Positions 26,346-35,282 of a DNA stretch of 64,000 bases are shown piece by piece (within the stretch, counting starts at the first letter, position 1; every line of letters begins with the position of its first letter). The notes under the pieces were generated by a model. The model did not search any database and was not told the DNA's origin. It worked only from the letters and a program-made list of their open reading frames with translations. The DNA lies in assembly GCF_030547005.1 (NCBI RefSeq), contig NZ_JAUOPN010000012.1, positions 62,001 to 126,000 on the forward strand, given 5' to 3'. Both the position numbers and the translations under genes were made by a program. This stretch comes from Maribacter sp. 1_MG-2023 (GTDB taxonomy: Bacteria > Bacteroidota > Bacteroidia > Flavobacteriales > Flavobacteriaceae).

Positions 26346-28250
26346 TTAGTTAGAATTCGGATTATCATCTTGCTGATTCTCTAATACTTTTCTAATAGAT
26401 TCACTGTCCCAATGATTGCCATATTCAATAATGCCTCTTTTGAAATCTTCTTCTAACAATCTTTGCTGCTCTTCTAATTCTTTACGAGCTTTAAAAATAT
26501 AGTTCTCTTCTCCTTTTGGTTCAGCGGCCAATCTTCTTAAACTTGTTTCATCATATTTAATAAAATTCTGTACCTGTTGGTTTAAGGTATATTTTCTAAA
26601 GCCAAGCTTGCTCAATACATCTTTGGCCAATGATAAAGATGTATCTAGAGATTCTCTATAAATATTTTCGAAGCCCATATTCAAATATTCATAGGCATCA
26701 TACCGATTTTGAGCACGAATCATGAGTTCAACATTCGGGTACTTTTCTTTTACCATTTTTGTAATTTCTTTGGTAACACTAGGGTTGTCAATTGCGCAAA
26801 TTAATACTTTAGCTTGTGCAATACCTGCAGATTCTAATAGATCTATACGTGTGGCGTCGCCGTAATATACTTCAAACCCCATTTTACGAAGAAAGTCAAC
26901 ACGGTTAGAATCTTGATCTAGAATAGTGGCTTCTATACCATGAGATCTTAGAAAACGACCAACCGTACTACCAAAATGACCGAAGCCGACTAGAATAACA
27001 TTTTGCGATTTAGCAATGTGATCCATTGGTCTTTTAATAGATTCTTTTGTTCCAATTTTAGGTAGAATCAATCGTTCGTTTATGATACTTATAATTGGTG
27101 TTAAGGACATTGTTAATGCTGTAATTACCAGTAAAATATCCATTTGTTCTTGTTCTAGAATATTCAACTGAAAAGCAAATGAAAGAAGTACGAAAGCAAA
27201 TTCCCCAATTTGTGCCAAGCCGAAGGTCAGTAATAATTTCTGATCTAGTTTCATTTTAAATACCGTACCAATAACAAATAGAACCAAGGCTTTAATTAAA
27301 ATGACGGCAATTAATATTCCGCCGATGGTCAATGGCATTTTGGCAATAACCACAAAGTTTATGGATGCTCCAACGGCAATAAAAAACAATCCTAATAGCA
27401 AGTTTTTAAAAGGTTCTAAGGTACTTTCTAGCTCATGTTTATATTCGCTATTAGATAGCACTACTCCACCTAAGAATGCTCCTAAAGCAGGCGATAGTCC
27501 TACATATTCCATTAAAAAAGAAATACTGAATACTATTAATAACGCAGAAGCAATTAATAGTTCTCGTACCCCAGTCTGTGCTACCTTTCTTAACATCGGT
27601 ACTATTAAATACTGCCCTGCACCTATAATCAATGCCACAGATAATATAATTGCGAGTGTTTGATAGCCCATTGGTAAACCATCTAAAAGATTACTACTTG
27701 CGTCATGGGTATCGGTAGTTGCCGCCACATTTGTATTTGAAAGTAACGGAATGGCACCCAACATGAAGATGACGATAATATCTTGGAATAATAGTATAGA
27801 AAAGGCAGAATTACCAAAGGTAGTATCCATTAATCCTTTCTCTTTTATGGTCTGCATGGCAATTGCAGTAGATGATAGCGCTACCGCCATAGAAATAACC
27901 AAAGCTACTTTCCAATCAAAATCTAATAATATAAAAAAGAGATATGATAGTACCATGGTTGCACCAACCTGTAGCCCGCCTAAACCAGCAATAGACTTTC
28001 GCATATTCCAGAAATTCTTTGGCTCAATTTCAAGTCCGATTAAGAATAGCATAACCACAACTCCGAATTCAGCAAAATGAAGAATATCTTGACCTTCTTC
28101 ACCTATAAACCCTAATACATATGGTCCTATAATTACACCTGCCATTAGATAGCCGATAACAGAACTGAGTCCTAATTTTTTCGCAATAGAAACACAAATG
28201 ATTGCTCCTAATAGGAAAACAATTGCCTCAAATAATAAGCTGCCGGTCAT
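26346..28250 (-). CDS. KefB/KefC-type cation:proton antiporter (CPA2) with NAD-binding regulatory domain
   Basis: 634 residues. Residues 1-385 form the 12-13 helix CPA2 exchanger with a LIGLEIEPKNFW segment near 71-82 and the QDIIVIFMLG segment near 152-161 that carries the ion-site acidic residue. A TrkA-N (RCK) Rossmann domain starts near residue 415 with VGFGHFGSTVG. In the E. coli system the pair KefC-KefF expels potassium and acidifies the cell on electrophile attack (known). The KefF-like gene lies directly upstream on the same strand, which supports that role here. Confidence 0.9.
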   Translation of the reverse strand: MTGSLLFEAIVFLLGAIICVSIAKKLGLSSVIGYLMAGVIIGPYVLGFIGEEGQDILHFAEFGVVVMLFLIGLEIEPKNFWNMRKSIAGLGGLQVGATMVLSYLFFILLDFDWKVALVISMAVALSSTAIAMQTIKEKGLMDTTFGNSAFSILLFQDIIVIFMLGAIPLLSNTNVAATTDTHDASSNLLDGLPMGYQTLAIILSVALIIGAGQYLIVPMLRKVAQTGVRELLIASALLIVFSISFLMEYVGLSPALGAFLGGVVLSNSEYKHELESTLEPFKNLLLGLFFIAVGASINFVVIAKMPLTIGGILIAVILIKALVLFVIGTVFKMKLDQKLLLTFGLAQIGEFAFVLLSFAFQLNILEQEQMDILLVITALTMSLTPIISIINERLILPKIGTKESIKRPMDHIAKSQNVILVGFGHFGSTVGRFLRSHGIEATILDQDSNRVDFLRKMGFEVYYGDATRIDLLESAGIAQAKVLICAIDNPSVTKEITKMVKEKYPNVELMIRAQNRYDAYEYLNMGFENIYRESLDTSLSLAKDVLSKLGFRKYTLNQQVQNFIKYDETSLRRLAAEPKGEENYIFKARKELEEQQRLLEEDFKRGIIEYGNHWDSESIRKVLENQQDDNPNSN

Positions 28251-28310
28251 ATTGGTTGGTTTATTAGTAATGTATTTGTAGACAATACTTGGGTAATGAA
28301 ATTATTGGTT

Positions 28311-28841
28311 TTAAGTTTGTAGCCCGTCTATAAATGAGCTGTATTGTGCTCCATAAACCTCTAGTTCTTCATCTGTTAATTTGTATGTGCCCATCACGGT
28401 AAAGGGTTTGTTATAGTTCATTAAACATAAATTAGCAGTTTGTTCAAAAGGTCTTAAAAACTCTGTTATGGTATAGCTATTGTTTCCTTGGGTACAATAT
28501 AAATCTTTACTATCACCTGTGGTAATAGCGTTTAAGCAAATTTTAGAGGATAATGCTCTACCCTTAGGTCCGTACGCCCAATTAAACTCCAGCACCATAT
28601 CTATCCATTGTTTCAATAACGGCGGACAGCTGTACCAATACATTGGGTGATGCCATATAATAACATCATGTTCTTTTAACAATTTCTTCTCGAAAGGCAC
28701 ATCTATATGAAAATCTGGATACTCTTCATACAAGTCATGAAAAGTAACGCCCTCTTTATTTTTTATATGATTTACTAAAACCATATTCGCCCGAGATTTT
28801 TCGTACTTAGGATGAGCAAATAAGACAAGAACTTTTTTCAT
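28311..28841 (-). CDS. KefF-like NAD(P)H quinone oxidoreductase (flavodoxin fold)
   Basis: 176 residues, flavodoxin-like quinone reductase of the KefF/YwrO/MdaB group. LVLFAHPKYEKSRAN at the N-terminus binds FMN phosphate, and WHHPMYWYSCPPLLKQW near residues 63-79 is the conserved active-site loop. KefF is the ancillary activator of KefC and reduces quinones. It is 60 bases upstream of the antiporter gene on the same strand, so a kefF-kefC operon is likely. Confidence 0.88.
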   Translation of the reverse strand: MKKVLVLFAHPKYEKSRANMVLVNHIKNKEGVTFHDLYEEYPDFHIDVPFEKKLLKEHDVIIWHHPMYWYSCPPLLKQWIDMVLEFNWAYGPKGRALSSKICLNAITTGDSKDLYCTQGNNSYTITEFLRPFEQTANLCLMNYNKPFTVMGTYKLTDEELEVYGAQYSSFIDGLQT

Positions 28842-28876
28842 ATTTCAGTAAGTTAAAGAAAGATTGCTAAAGCTGC

Positions 28877-29503
28877 TTATTGTTTGGTAACCAGATTAAA
28901 AGAAATTTTTATTCCTTCTATGATCATACCTGTACCAATAATGGCAATGATTAAACCCATAATTTTACCAATTACCGAAATAACATTGTAGCCCACTAGC
29001 TTAACGATTAAATTACTTAATCTAAAGGTAAAATAAGTTAGTAAACTCATGAAAGCAAAAATCGCAATAACTATAGTTATATGAACAGGTTGAGCACTAG
29101 ATACAAAGTTCATAGCTGTAACAATAGTACCAGGGCCAGCTAAAATAGGAATGGCCAATGGCGAAACTGCAATATTTTCATCAATATTTACATGTTTAAT
29201 GTTTTTAACACTAGACTGTTTTGATTGCAGCATGTCAAAACCGATATAGAATATTAAGATACCACCTGTAATTTTAAAGGCAGGAATGCTAATATTAAAT
29301 AATTCGAATATATATTTTCCTAAAAGGACAAATACCAGTACAATAATAAAGGCAATAATATTTGCTCTTTTATTGATATCAGCCTTTGTTTTTTCATCTG
29401 CCCCTTGAGTCAAAGACAGAAAAACCGTCATGTTAGAAATTGGGTTTGTAATGGCAAAGAAACCAGTAAAAACAGCAATAGAAAATGTAATTAAATCATC
29501 CAT
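28877..29503 (-). CDS. MarC-family integral membrane protein
   Basis: About 208 residues from the ATG at 29503 (a TTG four codons earlier is also open). Six hydrophobic helices, with the conserved GFFAITNPISN near residues 12-22 and the LAIPILAGPGTI segment near 110-121 that define MarC/YhgN. The function of the family is unsettled; it is not an antibiotic pump by itself. It lies 35 bases before the kefF-like gene and may be cotranscribed. Confidence 0.88.
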   Translation of the reverse strand: MDDLITFSIAVFTGFFAITNPISNMTVFLSLTQGADEKTKADINKRANIIAFIIVLVFVLLGKYIFELFNISIPAFKITGGILIFYIGFDMLQSKQSSVKNIKHVNIDENIAVSPLAIPILAGPGTIVTAMNFVSSAQPVHITIVIAIFAFMSLLTYFTFRLSNLIVKLVGYNVISVIGKIMGLIIAIIGTGMIIEGIKISFNLVTKQ

Positions 29504-29708
29504 TATTTTGAGCAAAATTTAATCGTGCAAGAACTTGATTTCTTGCTAAAATTGCAAGGATATTTTGAATATTTTTAGAATTATCAGAAATGGAGTTAAG
29601 CTAAGAAAATTTTATATTAATCTCAGCTGAGTAATGAATTTTATAGAATATTTTTAGTCTAAATACTATTTTAAACTTAAAATTAATTTATTAGTATTTA
29701 CTACATTT

Positions 29709-30824
29709 TCACTTCTCTACTTCAAACAAGATAAATTGATTAAGCTGAGGACCATAAAGGCTAAAATTATTATCGGCTACTACGACTAATGATTGATTAC
29801 CATTTTCAAAATTAGGACCAAAAGTAATTCCTTCAATATTGTCAACAATTCCGTTTGTTAAGTCTTTACGAATATCCTCAAAATTGAACAGAAGACTTTT
29901 GGTAACTTGGGTATAGCTAGCACCTTTTAAACTATTGATACTGCTTACATCGGTAGCTTTGCTAGCATCTACATCGTAAATTTTAACGGTATTACCTCCG
30001 TCAGCGTATCCCATAGAATACGAACGTTCTAAAACAAAAAACTTATTTTTATTATATTCTAGGATCTCTACAATACCATTCAATTCAAACGCAGACCCGT
30101 TAATAGCTGGTCTTGACACTTTATCTAGCTCATAAACTATTTCCTTTTCAAAATGCCCTGTTTCTCTATTTATAAAAGCGATTCTTACAGGTGAATCTGT
30201 GTCTTCTAAAGTTGGTTCTACTCCATCTTCTTTCAACGGTAATTCCATCGCAACCCAGTATCCTTTTTTATCGTAACTCAATGTTATACCCTCAAAAACA
30301 CCATTATGGTGAGGACCAAAATTTTCATCTGTATTAGGTAAGTAACGTTCAGCTAAAATAAACTCCTTAACAAATATTCCGTTGGAATCTGCAACTTGTA
30401 CAAAAGGTTTTAATCCATCTTTTATGTTCCCTTCACTTGTCCAAATAAAAGCACTATTATCATATCGAATAGATTCGGGATCGACCATTCCTTTAGATAA
30501 ATTATTTCCATTTTCGTCTTTAAAGTGAGTTACTGCTGTAACCTGAATAGTATTAAATCCTTTTAAATCATATGAAACGATTGCCTTATAAAACCTTGGA
30601 GAATCATTATCATCACTTATAGCATACCAGGTGCCATTTGCATAATCGATACCAGATAATCCTCCTACTCTAGTATTTTCAAATGTGGTTTCGTCTGATA
30701 AAATATATTCATCAACAAAACGTAATTTAAGACTGGTTTCAATCTTAGTAGTGTCATTTTTAGTACCGCATGAAATCACCAATAATACTGTGAACACCAA
30801 TAAATTTCTAGCTAGTTTACTCAT
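29709..30824 (-). CDS. Lipoprotein with phytase-like esterase domain (PF13449 type)
   Basis: 371 residues. The lipoprotein signal ends LLVISCG (Cys19). The body is a beta-propeller-like domain with GGLSGIDYANGTWYAISDDN near residues 52-71 and a late NIEGITFGP segment, as in the family annotated as esterase-like activity of phytase. Calcium-binding Asp/Glu are plentiful. Probably acts in the periplasm or at the surface on a phosphate or carbonate ester; the substrate is unknown. Confidence 0.8.
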   Translation of the reverse strand: MSKLARNLLVFTVLLVISCGTKNDTTKIETSLKLRFVDEYILSDETTFENTRVGGLSGIDYANGTWYAISDDNDSPRFYKAIVSYDLKGFNTIQVTAVTHFKDENGNNLSKGMVDPESIRYDNSAFIWTSEGNIKDGLKPFVQVADSNGIFVKEFILAERYLPNTDENFGPHHNGVFEGITLSYDKKGYWVAMELPLKEDGVEPTLEDTDSPVRIAFINRETGHFEKEIVYELDKVSRPAINGSAFELNGIVEILEYNKNKFFVLERSYSMGYADGGNTVKIYDVDASKATDVSSINSLKGASYTQVTKSLLFNFEDIRKDLTNGIVDNIEGITFGPNFENGNQSLVVVADNNFSLYGPQLNQFILFEVEK

Positions 30825-30936
30825 TTGATTAATCTATAGTTGCCCATATTAACAGTGGTAAAATTACTCTTAAATCACTGTTCGTGTTTAAGTTCTGAAC
30901 GTTTCAATACTTTTATATTACCAAGCAAGAATTTTT

Positions 30937-31029
30937 TTATTCCATTACTATAAAAGTAATCGGAGTTGTATCTTGAAGTGAGTTAACATCTTCAGTTGGA
31001 AAATTCTCTTTATATCCTATTACTTTCAT
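30937..31029 (-). pseudogene. N-terminal remnant of a zinc-type alcohol dehydrogenase-like (quinone reductase) gene
   Basis: An ATG at 31029 opens a 30-codon frame reading MKVIGYKENFPTEDVNSLQD before it breaks down and stops. This closely matches the first residues of the MDR-family zinc-type alcohol dehydrogenase-like proteins (usually MKAIGY...ENSL.D.ELP), which are about 335 residues long. The rest of the gene is gone. It starts 12 bases after the nitroreductase stop on the same strand, so it was probably the second gene of that operon. Identification is from memory of the family start. Confidence 0.6.
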
Positions 31030-31041
31030 ATTAGATGAATG

Positions 31042-31701
31042 TTATATTACCGTAAAAAGCTCGTTTTCTGGTAGTCTAGATTTAGGTGTTTTTTCTGTAG
31101 AATTGAAATCACACTCAGCTCTATAGCCTAAAGAAACGGCTACTAATGAAGTAAACCCTTTTTCTCTTAATCCGAACTCTTCATCTAATGCTTTCATATC
31201 AATACCTTCCATTGGTGTAGCATCAATACCTAGACTAGCAACACCTAATAAAAAACTTCCTATATTAAGATATACTTGCTTTTCCATCCAATGTTGAAGA
31301 TCTTTTAAATCGTATTTATGAATACCTGCAAATGCTTTAACAGCACCTAAGAAGCCGTTTTTAATATCTTGGTTAGGAAATCTTCCGCTTTCATCTTCTG
31401 TATCTGCAATATGCTGATAGTAGGCATCATCTGCATCAATTTTTGAACAAAATAAAACAACAGCTGAAGCATTGGTCACTTTTGGTTCGTTAAAACTAAA
31501 AAAACCTTGAGTTCCTTTTGCTATACGTGCTTTACCTTCTGTAGTTTCGGCAACTATAAAATGCCAAGGCTGAAGGTTTACACTTGAAGGACTCATTCTT
31601 AACAAGTTTTTGACTTCAGCCATATCATTATCAGATATTTTCTTGCTTGTGTCATATTCCTTAGTTGTATATCTCCAATCTAATGTTTCTTGTAAATTCA
31701 T
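31042..31701 (-). CDS. NfsB-like oxygen-insensitive NAD(P)H nitroreductase/dihydropteridine reductase
   Basis: 219 residues, close in size and layout to E. coli NfsB. LDWRYTTKEYD at the start, RMSPSSVNLQPWHFIVA near 35-51 for FMN, KQVYLNIGSFLLGVASLGIDATPMEG near 140-165 (only landmarks cited: YLNIGSFLLG and DATPMEG) and FGLREKGFTSLVAVSLGYR near the end. Reduces nitroaromatics, quinones or pteridines with NAD(P)H. A -7 element lies about 40 bases upstream. The following gene in the operon is reduced to a remnant. Confidence 0.9.
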   Translation of the reverse strand: MNLQETLDWRYTTKEYDTSKKISDNDMAEVKNLLRMSPSSVNLQPWHFIVAETTEGKARIAKGTQGFFSFNEPKVTNASAVVLFCSKIDADDAYYQHIADTEDESGRFPNQDIKNGFLGAVKAFAGIHKYDLKDLQHWMEKQVYLNIGSFLLGVASLGIDATPMEGIDMKALDEEFGLREKGFTSLVAVSLGYRAECDFNSTEKTPKSRLPENELFTVI

Positions 31702-31739
31702 CTTTTTAAATTTTAATACCGTTGATTCTTATTTTAAAA

Positions 31740-31747
31740 CAAAGATA
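31740..31747 (-). promoter_or_regulatory. -7 promoter element of the NfsB-like gene
   Basis: Minus-strand TATCTTTG, exact TAnnTTTG match, 38 bases before the ATG. Confidence 0.5.
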
Positions 31748-31911
31748 TATACACAAAACACTAAAGTAAGAGTACAAAAAAAGGAGATTAAGGTAAAAAG
31801 AAAGGTTTTAAGAGGGTAAATCTTAAAAAATTGCCAAAATGAACCAAATTCTGATAGAAATAACTGTTTAGTATACCTTAATTTTAGAATTAAACCTCTA
31901 TTAATACAAAC

Positions 31912-32211
31912 CTAGTTAGTAAGTTCTGTCATCTTGTATGCGCTAACATTTTCTAATTTATCTTTAGAAACCAACCTGTATGCTGCAATATGCTCACTTT
32001 GCGAGTGTTTGGCCAAATAATCTTGATTTACCCATTTTTCGTGAAACAAGAACAAATTCGGGTTATCGTTGTCTTGATGTAAGTCGTAAGCAATACAACC
32101 TTCCTCCCCTCTAGTGGGACCGACAAGTTTTAACAATTCAGCTTTTATTTCTTCTCTAAATTCTTCTTTTACTAAAATATGAACGACTAAGGTTAGATAA
32201 GATTTTTTCAT
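31912..32211 (-). CDS. Antibiotic-biosynthesis-monooxygenase-fold (ABM) protein, copy 1
   Basis: About 99 residues from the ATG at 32211; an upstream ATG at 32223 is open, but the paralogue at 34965 begins at the equivalent of 32211 (MKKSYLT versus MRKSYLT). The ABM fold shows as an N-terminal strand with ILVKEE, then EEGCIAYDLHQDNDNPNLFLFHEKW and a final short strand; landmarks CIAYDLHQD and FHEKW. The family includes quinol monooxygenases such as YgiN and many uncharacterised proteins. Paired, like its paralogue, with a royal-jelly-like protein gene. Confidence 0.85.
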   Translation of the reverse strand: MKKSYLTLVVHILVKEEFREEIKAELLKLVGPTRGEEGCIAYDLHQDNDNPNLFLFHEKWVNQDYLAKHSQSEHIAAYRLVSKDKLENVSAYKMTELTN

Positions 32212-32272
32212 AAGATGTTTCAAATTGGTTATAACGTTTGAAAGTCAAATGTAAAGATTGATGCCGAATAAA

Positions 32273-32886
32273 TTAACCAATCCATCTAAAGGTTAGGTTA
32301 ATTCTTGGGGCTATAGGTTTTTTTGTTTCCAGTTTTCTTGGGTAGCACCTTGCATCAATAGAAGGCTACCATTTGCCAATGGAATGTCTATACGTCTTAA
32401 ATCTGTTTTTGATACGTGTTTTAATTGAAAGGGTCTGGTTGCACCAAAGGTAACAGAAGCAATTACGGTATGATGTCGTTGATCTCCCTTATAATCTTGA
32501 TGCCAAACTACACTATCTTTTCCGTCGCGACAATAATTGAGCAAACAGCGTGTAAATTTAATAGGTACTTCCTTTTCTATACGTTCTTTAATAAAAAGTA
32601 AATCAGCATTCCATAAGTGCATTTTACTCTTTGTGTTCGTATATTTAACCTCCTTGGTAACATCTCCAAACCAAGCAGTTAACCTAGGATAATCAACCTC
32701 TTTACCGTGAATGGTAATTTGCTCTTGCTGCCAAGGTGTATTTTGAAGTAAGCTAGCATACAACTTATTACTTTCTTCTAAACTGAAGAAATTCTCAAAT
32801 AAAGTAACATCGGCTCCTGGTAGATCAAATTCTATTTTACGGACTTCATTTGTGAAAAATAGGTCTGTTTGACTAAATAAATCCAT
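32273..32886 (-). pseudogene. AlkB-like 2-oxoglutarate/Fe(II) dioxygenase, frameshifted near the C-terminus
   Basis: DNA alkylation-repair dioxygenase of the AlkB/ALKBH2 type. The frame 32311-32886 gives 191 residues: the HxD iron motif WHQD is at 129-131. Normally a WxHQ.PK stretch supplies the last iron His, and a PRINLTFR end binds 2-oxoglutarate. Here the frame ends at TWK-like NWKQKNL and a TAG, while the expected KPIAPRINLTFRWIG continues in another frame at 32318-32273 up to its own stop. The junction is a run of seven A. The missing part is about five residues plus one base, including the iron His. A -1 slip at A-AAA-AAC would restore the tail but not the His. Confidence 0.75.
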
Positions 32887-32897
32887 CTCTTTTCTAA

Positions 32898-33995
32898 TTA
32901 TCTAAATGAAACGCCCTCTACAAAAGGTTGAAATCTAAAGATATAAAAGGGTTTGGTGGCAACGCTTTTACCTTCATTGAAGGCAGAACCTCTGTTTACC
33001 TGAGCTGCAGATACATACATGTAACCATCTACATGATTATAGCTTACACCATCCGGCCAAACCATATTTTCGTCTTGCGCCATAGTTTTTACACTTCTAT
33101 CTTTTGCTAGTACCACAGCGACTCTATTTGTTTCTATAGCAGTTAGATATAGGTTACCGTCTTTATCGATACTCATACCGCCATTATTAGGCTTTTCAGA
33201 ATACGTTTCAATTCTACTGTCGAGCTCATCTTCGGATAAATTTTCGTTTACCAAATCAACCGTTTTAACTCTATAAATTTTAGTTCCGTTCAATGGGCCG
33301 TAATAGATATACTCAAAATTGGCATCGGCGGTTATACCGTCATTACCAATCAGCAAATCTTTACCGTCAACAGCTAAATGTTCACCATTAATAACAGTAG
33401 GAGTATTTTCTGGTGAAGTTGTACGTGTACCTTCTAAAACACGTCGTGTTTTACCGGTTTTCATATCAACTACAATAAAAGCCCCTTTACTACCATTTCC
33501 CCCATTACCAATACCTTCATCCGCTATAATAAAATATCCGTTTTTAGTATCTACAACCATATCATTTGGTTGTGATTCTTTTGGCGCAGATGATTCAGGT
33601 AAATAGTAGATACGTTCCAATTGATTGGTAATCATGTTCCAACCGACAATTTTTGGAGTAACATTATTACGCTGTGTCATATCTAGCATCCAAATAATAC
33701 CGTTTTCATCATTTCTAATGCCTAATACATTGCTTAAATAATTATCGTCTGTATCTCTAGGTGTGTTCCATGCTTCATTGGGGAATGGTTTACTCTCCTT
33801 AGTTTTGGCATCCATAATCTTAACTCTGATTACAGGTTCAAAAAAAGGATGTTGGCTGTATACCAAATCGCCATTATTAGTAAATGTTATGTTCCCCACG
33901 GCTTCATCTGTTGTGGTAAAAACTTCAGCTTCTGTTTGTGCATTTGCCGTCATGCCTGTTAAAATTGTAGTCAAAATAAATATATGTTTTTTCAT
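32898..33995 (-). CDS. Secreted Yellow/major-royal-jelly-like protein, copy 1
   Basis: 365 residues with a Sec signal peptide (about 1-19, cleavage at ANA-QT). Repeated strands with ...GIRNDENGIIWMLD, QPNDMVVDTKNGYFIIAD and GGMSIDKDGNLYLTA match the six-bladed propeller of the major royal jelly/Yellow family, which also resembles SMP-30 lactonases. No catalytic residue can be assigned. It is 12 bases before the broken AlkB gene. A paralogue lies at 35283-36338, and both copies have an ABM gene downstream. Likely periplasmic. Confidence 0.85.
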   Translation of the reverse strand: MKKHIFILTTILTGMTANAQTEAEVFTTTDEAVGNITFTNNGDLVYSQHPFFEPVIRVKIMDAKTKESKPFPNEAWNTPRDTDDNYLSNVLGIRNDENGIIWMLDMTQRNNVTPKIVGWNMITNQLERIYYLPESSAPKESQPNDMVVDTKNGYFIIADEGIGNGGNGSKGAFIVVDMKTGKTRRVLEGTRTTSPENTPTVINGEHLAVDGKDLLIGNDGITADANFEYIYYGPLNGTKIYRVKTVDLVNENLSEDELDSRIETYSEKPNNGGMSIDKDGNLYLTAIETNRVAVVLAKDRSVKTMAQDENMVWPDGVSYNHVDGYMYVSAAQVNRGSAFNEGKSVATKPFYIFRFQPFVEGVSFR

Positions 33996-34008
33996 TGTGT
34001 GTTCTTTT

Positions 34009-34788
34009 TTAATGGTGATTTTTCAACAACCGTTTTGTTACTTCATCTATATTTTTACCTTCTCTTGAAACCTTATAGTCTAATTCTGCAATAATGTCAT
34101 TAGTGAATTGTAAACCATCTAATTTTTGCAGATGAGTTTTGGTGAACATATTTTCTTTGTCTTTGCGTAGCAATAAGACAGCTTTGTCAACACTACCTAA
34201 TAGACCTTTAGGTTCTTTTAGTTCTCTTATTTTGTATTTATAGTGTAAAAATTGAGGTTTCCAAAGAGGGATAATTATCCATTCTTTCTTTTCAACCGCA
34301 TTTTCAAAAGCACTGAAACAATCTTCTTCAGTACCTGTATGAAATGAATATTCTGCGTCATTAAGTCCGTAAACATTCATCATCTGAATAGAAAAACGCG
34401 TAATGCCTGCACCTGGGTTTATCCCTTGGATATCCTTTTTAATTTTTGATACTACAGTTGGTTTCAGCAAATCTGCAATCTTTGAAACCTCTTTTTCTGG
34501 CACATAATCTGGCACTCCCTAAAGAGCATACGGTTTATAGTGAAGTCCTAATTCTACTAAAGGAACTGCTTTTTCGACCTCATTTTTATAAATACCGTGA
34601 CTGGAAGGCAACCATGCCGAAGCCAACATATCTACATCGCCTGCTTTTAATCGCTCAAAATTCTCTTCGTGAGGTGAATATGTGCGTTTTACGGTAAAAC
34701 CTATTTCTTCCAATGTGTTGGCTACCAAAGAGGCCGCTATACGATGAAAAGACAAATCGGTTACGCCTAAATTTATTGTTTTCGACAT
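34009..34788 (-). pseudogene. Glycine-betaine-type substrate-binding protein (OpuAC family) interrupted by an in-frame TAG
   Basis: Two open segments, 34519-34788 (89 residues) and 34009-34515, lie in the same frame and are separated by one TAG at 34519-34521. Joined they give a normal-sized OpuAC domain of about 259 residues: DLSFHRIAASLVANTLEE at the start, then KPYAL-stop-GVPDYVPEKE, then GINPGAGITRFS. Family members usually have Trp before GVPDY, so TGG to TAG is the simplest explanation. No signal peptide is visible, and no OpuAA or OpuAB partner is next to it. A one-base sequencing error would also explain it. Confidence 0.8.
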
Positions 34789-34925
34789 CTGTTATAATTT
34801 TAAAAATGAAACATGAAATTGCACCTTTAATCTAGATAGAAGTAGCTTATAAAAGAAAGACAATTTACTTACCTAAATCTGTACAATTACATATGGTTAC
34901 TGAAAAAATTTTTAGTTTTAAACAA

Positions 34926-34955
34926 AAACACACGCAGTAATACTTGCGTGTGTTT
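34926..34955 (-). terminator. Terminator after ABM copy 2
   Basis: AAACACACGCA pairs perfectly with TGCGTGTGTTT over 11 bp, 10 bases after the stop, with a T-rich tail on the minus strand. Confidence 0.8.
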
Positions 34956-34964
34956 AAAAATTTA

Positions 34965-35264
34965 TTAGTTCCCTATTTCCGTCATTTCATTTAATATAAA
35001 CTCTTCCACTTTGCCATCAGTTACTTTCATATAATGGGCCAAATATTTATTATCCATATGTTTTTGCCATAACTCACGATTAACCCACTTTTCATGAAAT
35101 AAGAAAAAATTAGGATTTTCATTGTCTTGGTGAAGGTCATAACTAATATTACCTTCCTCAGCTCTAGTAACATCTAACAGTTTAAGTAATTCTGCTTTTA
35201 CAAACTCTCTATGCTCTTCTTTTACTAAAATTCTTGCTATTATTGTCAAATATGATTTTCTCAT
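34965..35264 (-). CDS. Antibiotic-biosynthesis-monooxygenase-fold (ABM) protein, copy 2
   Basis: 99 residues, clearly paralogous to the product at 31912-32211: both share ILVKEE near residue 10, a YDLHQDNENPNFFLFHEKW core and a C-terminal EMTE/KMTE end. No cofactor motif. It follows the royal-jelly-like copy 2 by 18 bases and is closed by a terminator, so these two genes form one operon. Confidence 0.87.
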   Translation of the reverse strand: MRKSYLTIIARILVKEEHREFVKAELLKLLDVTRAEEGNISYDLHQDNENPNFFLFHEKWVNRELWQKHMDNKYLAHYMKVTDGKVEEFILNEMTEIGN

Positions 35265-35282
35265 GATGTTTTGTTTTATAAA

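Noticed and set aside
32311-32330. Programmed -1 frameshift in the AlkB gene
   Set aside because: The slippery heptamer is present, but the restored protein would still lack the iron-binding His and several residues; a deletion is more likely.
34519-34521. TAG read as pyrrolysine or selenocysteine-like recoding
   Set aside because: No pyl genes or recoding elements in view, and the family has an ordinary Trp at this place; a point mutation is simpler.
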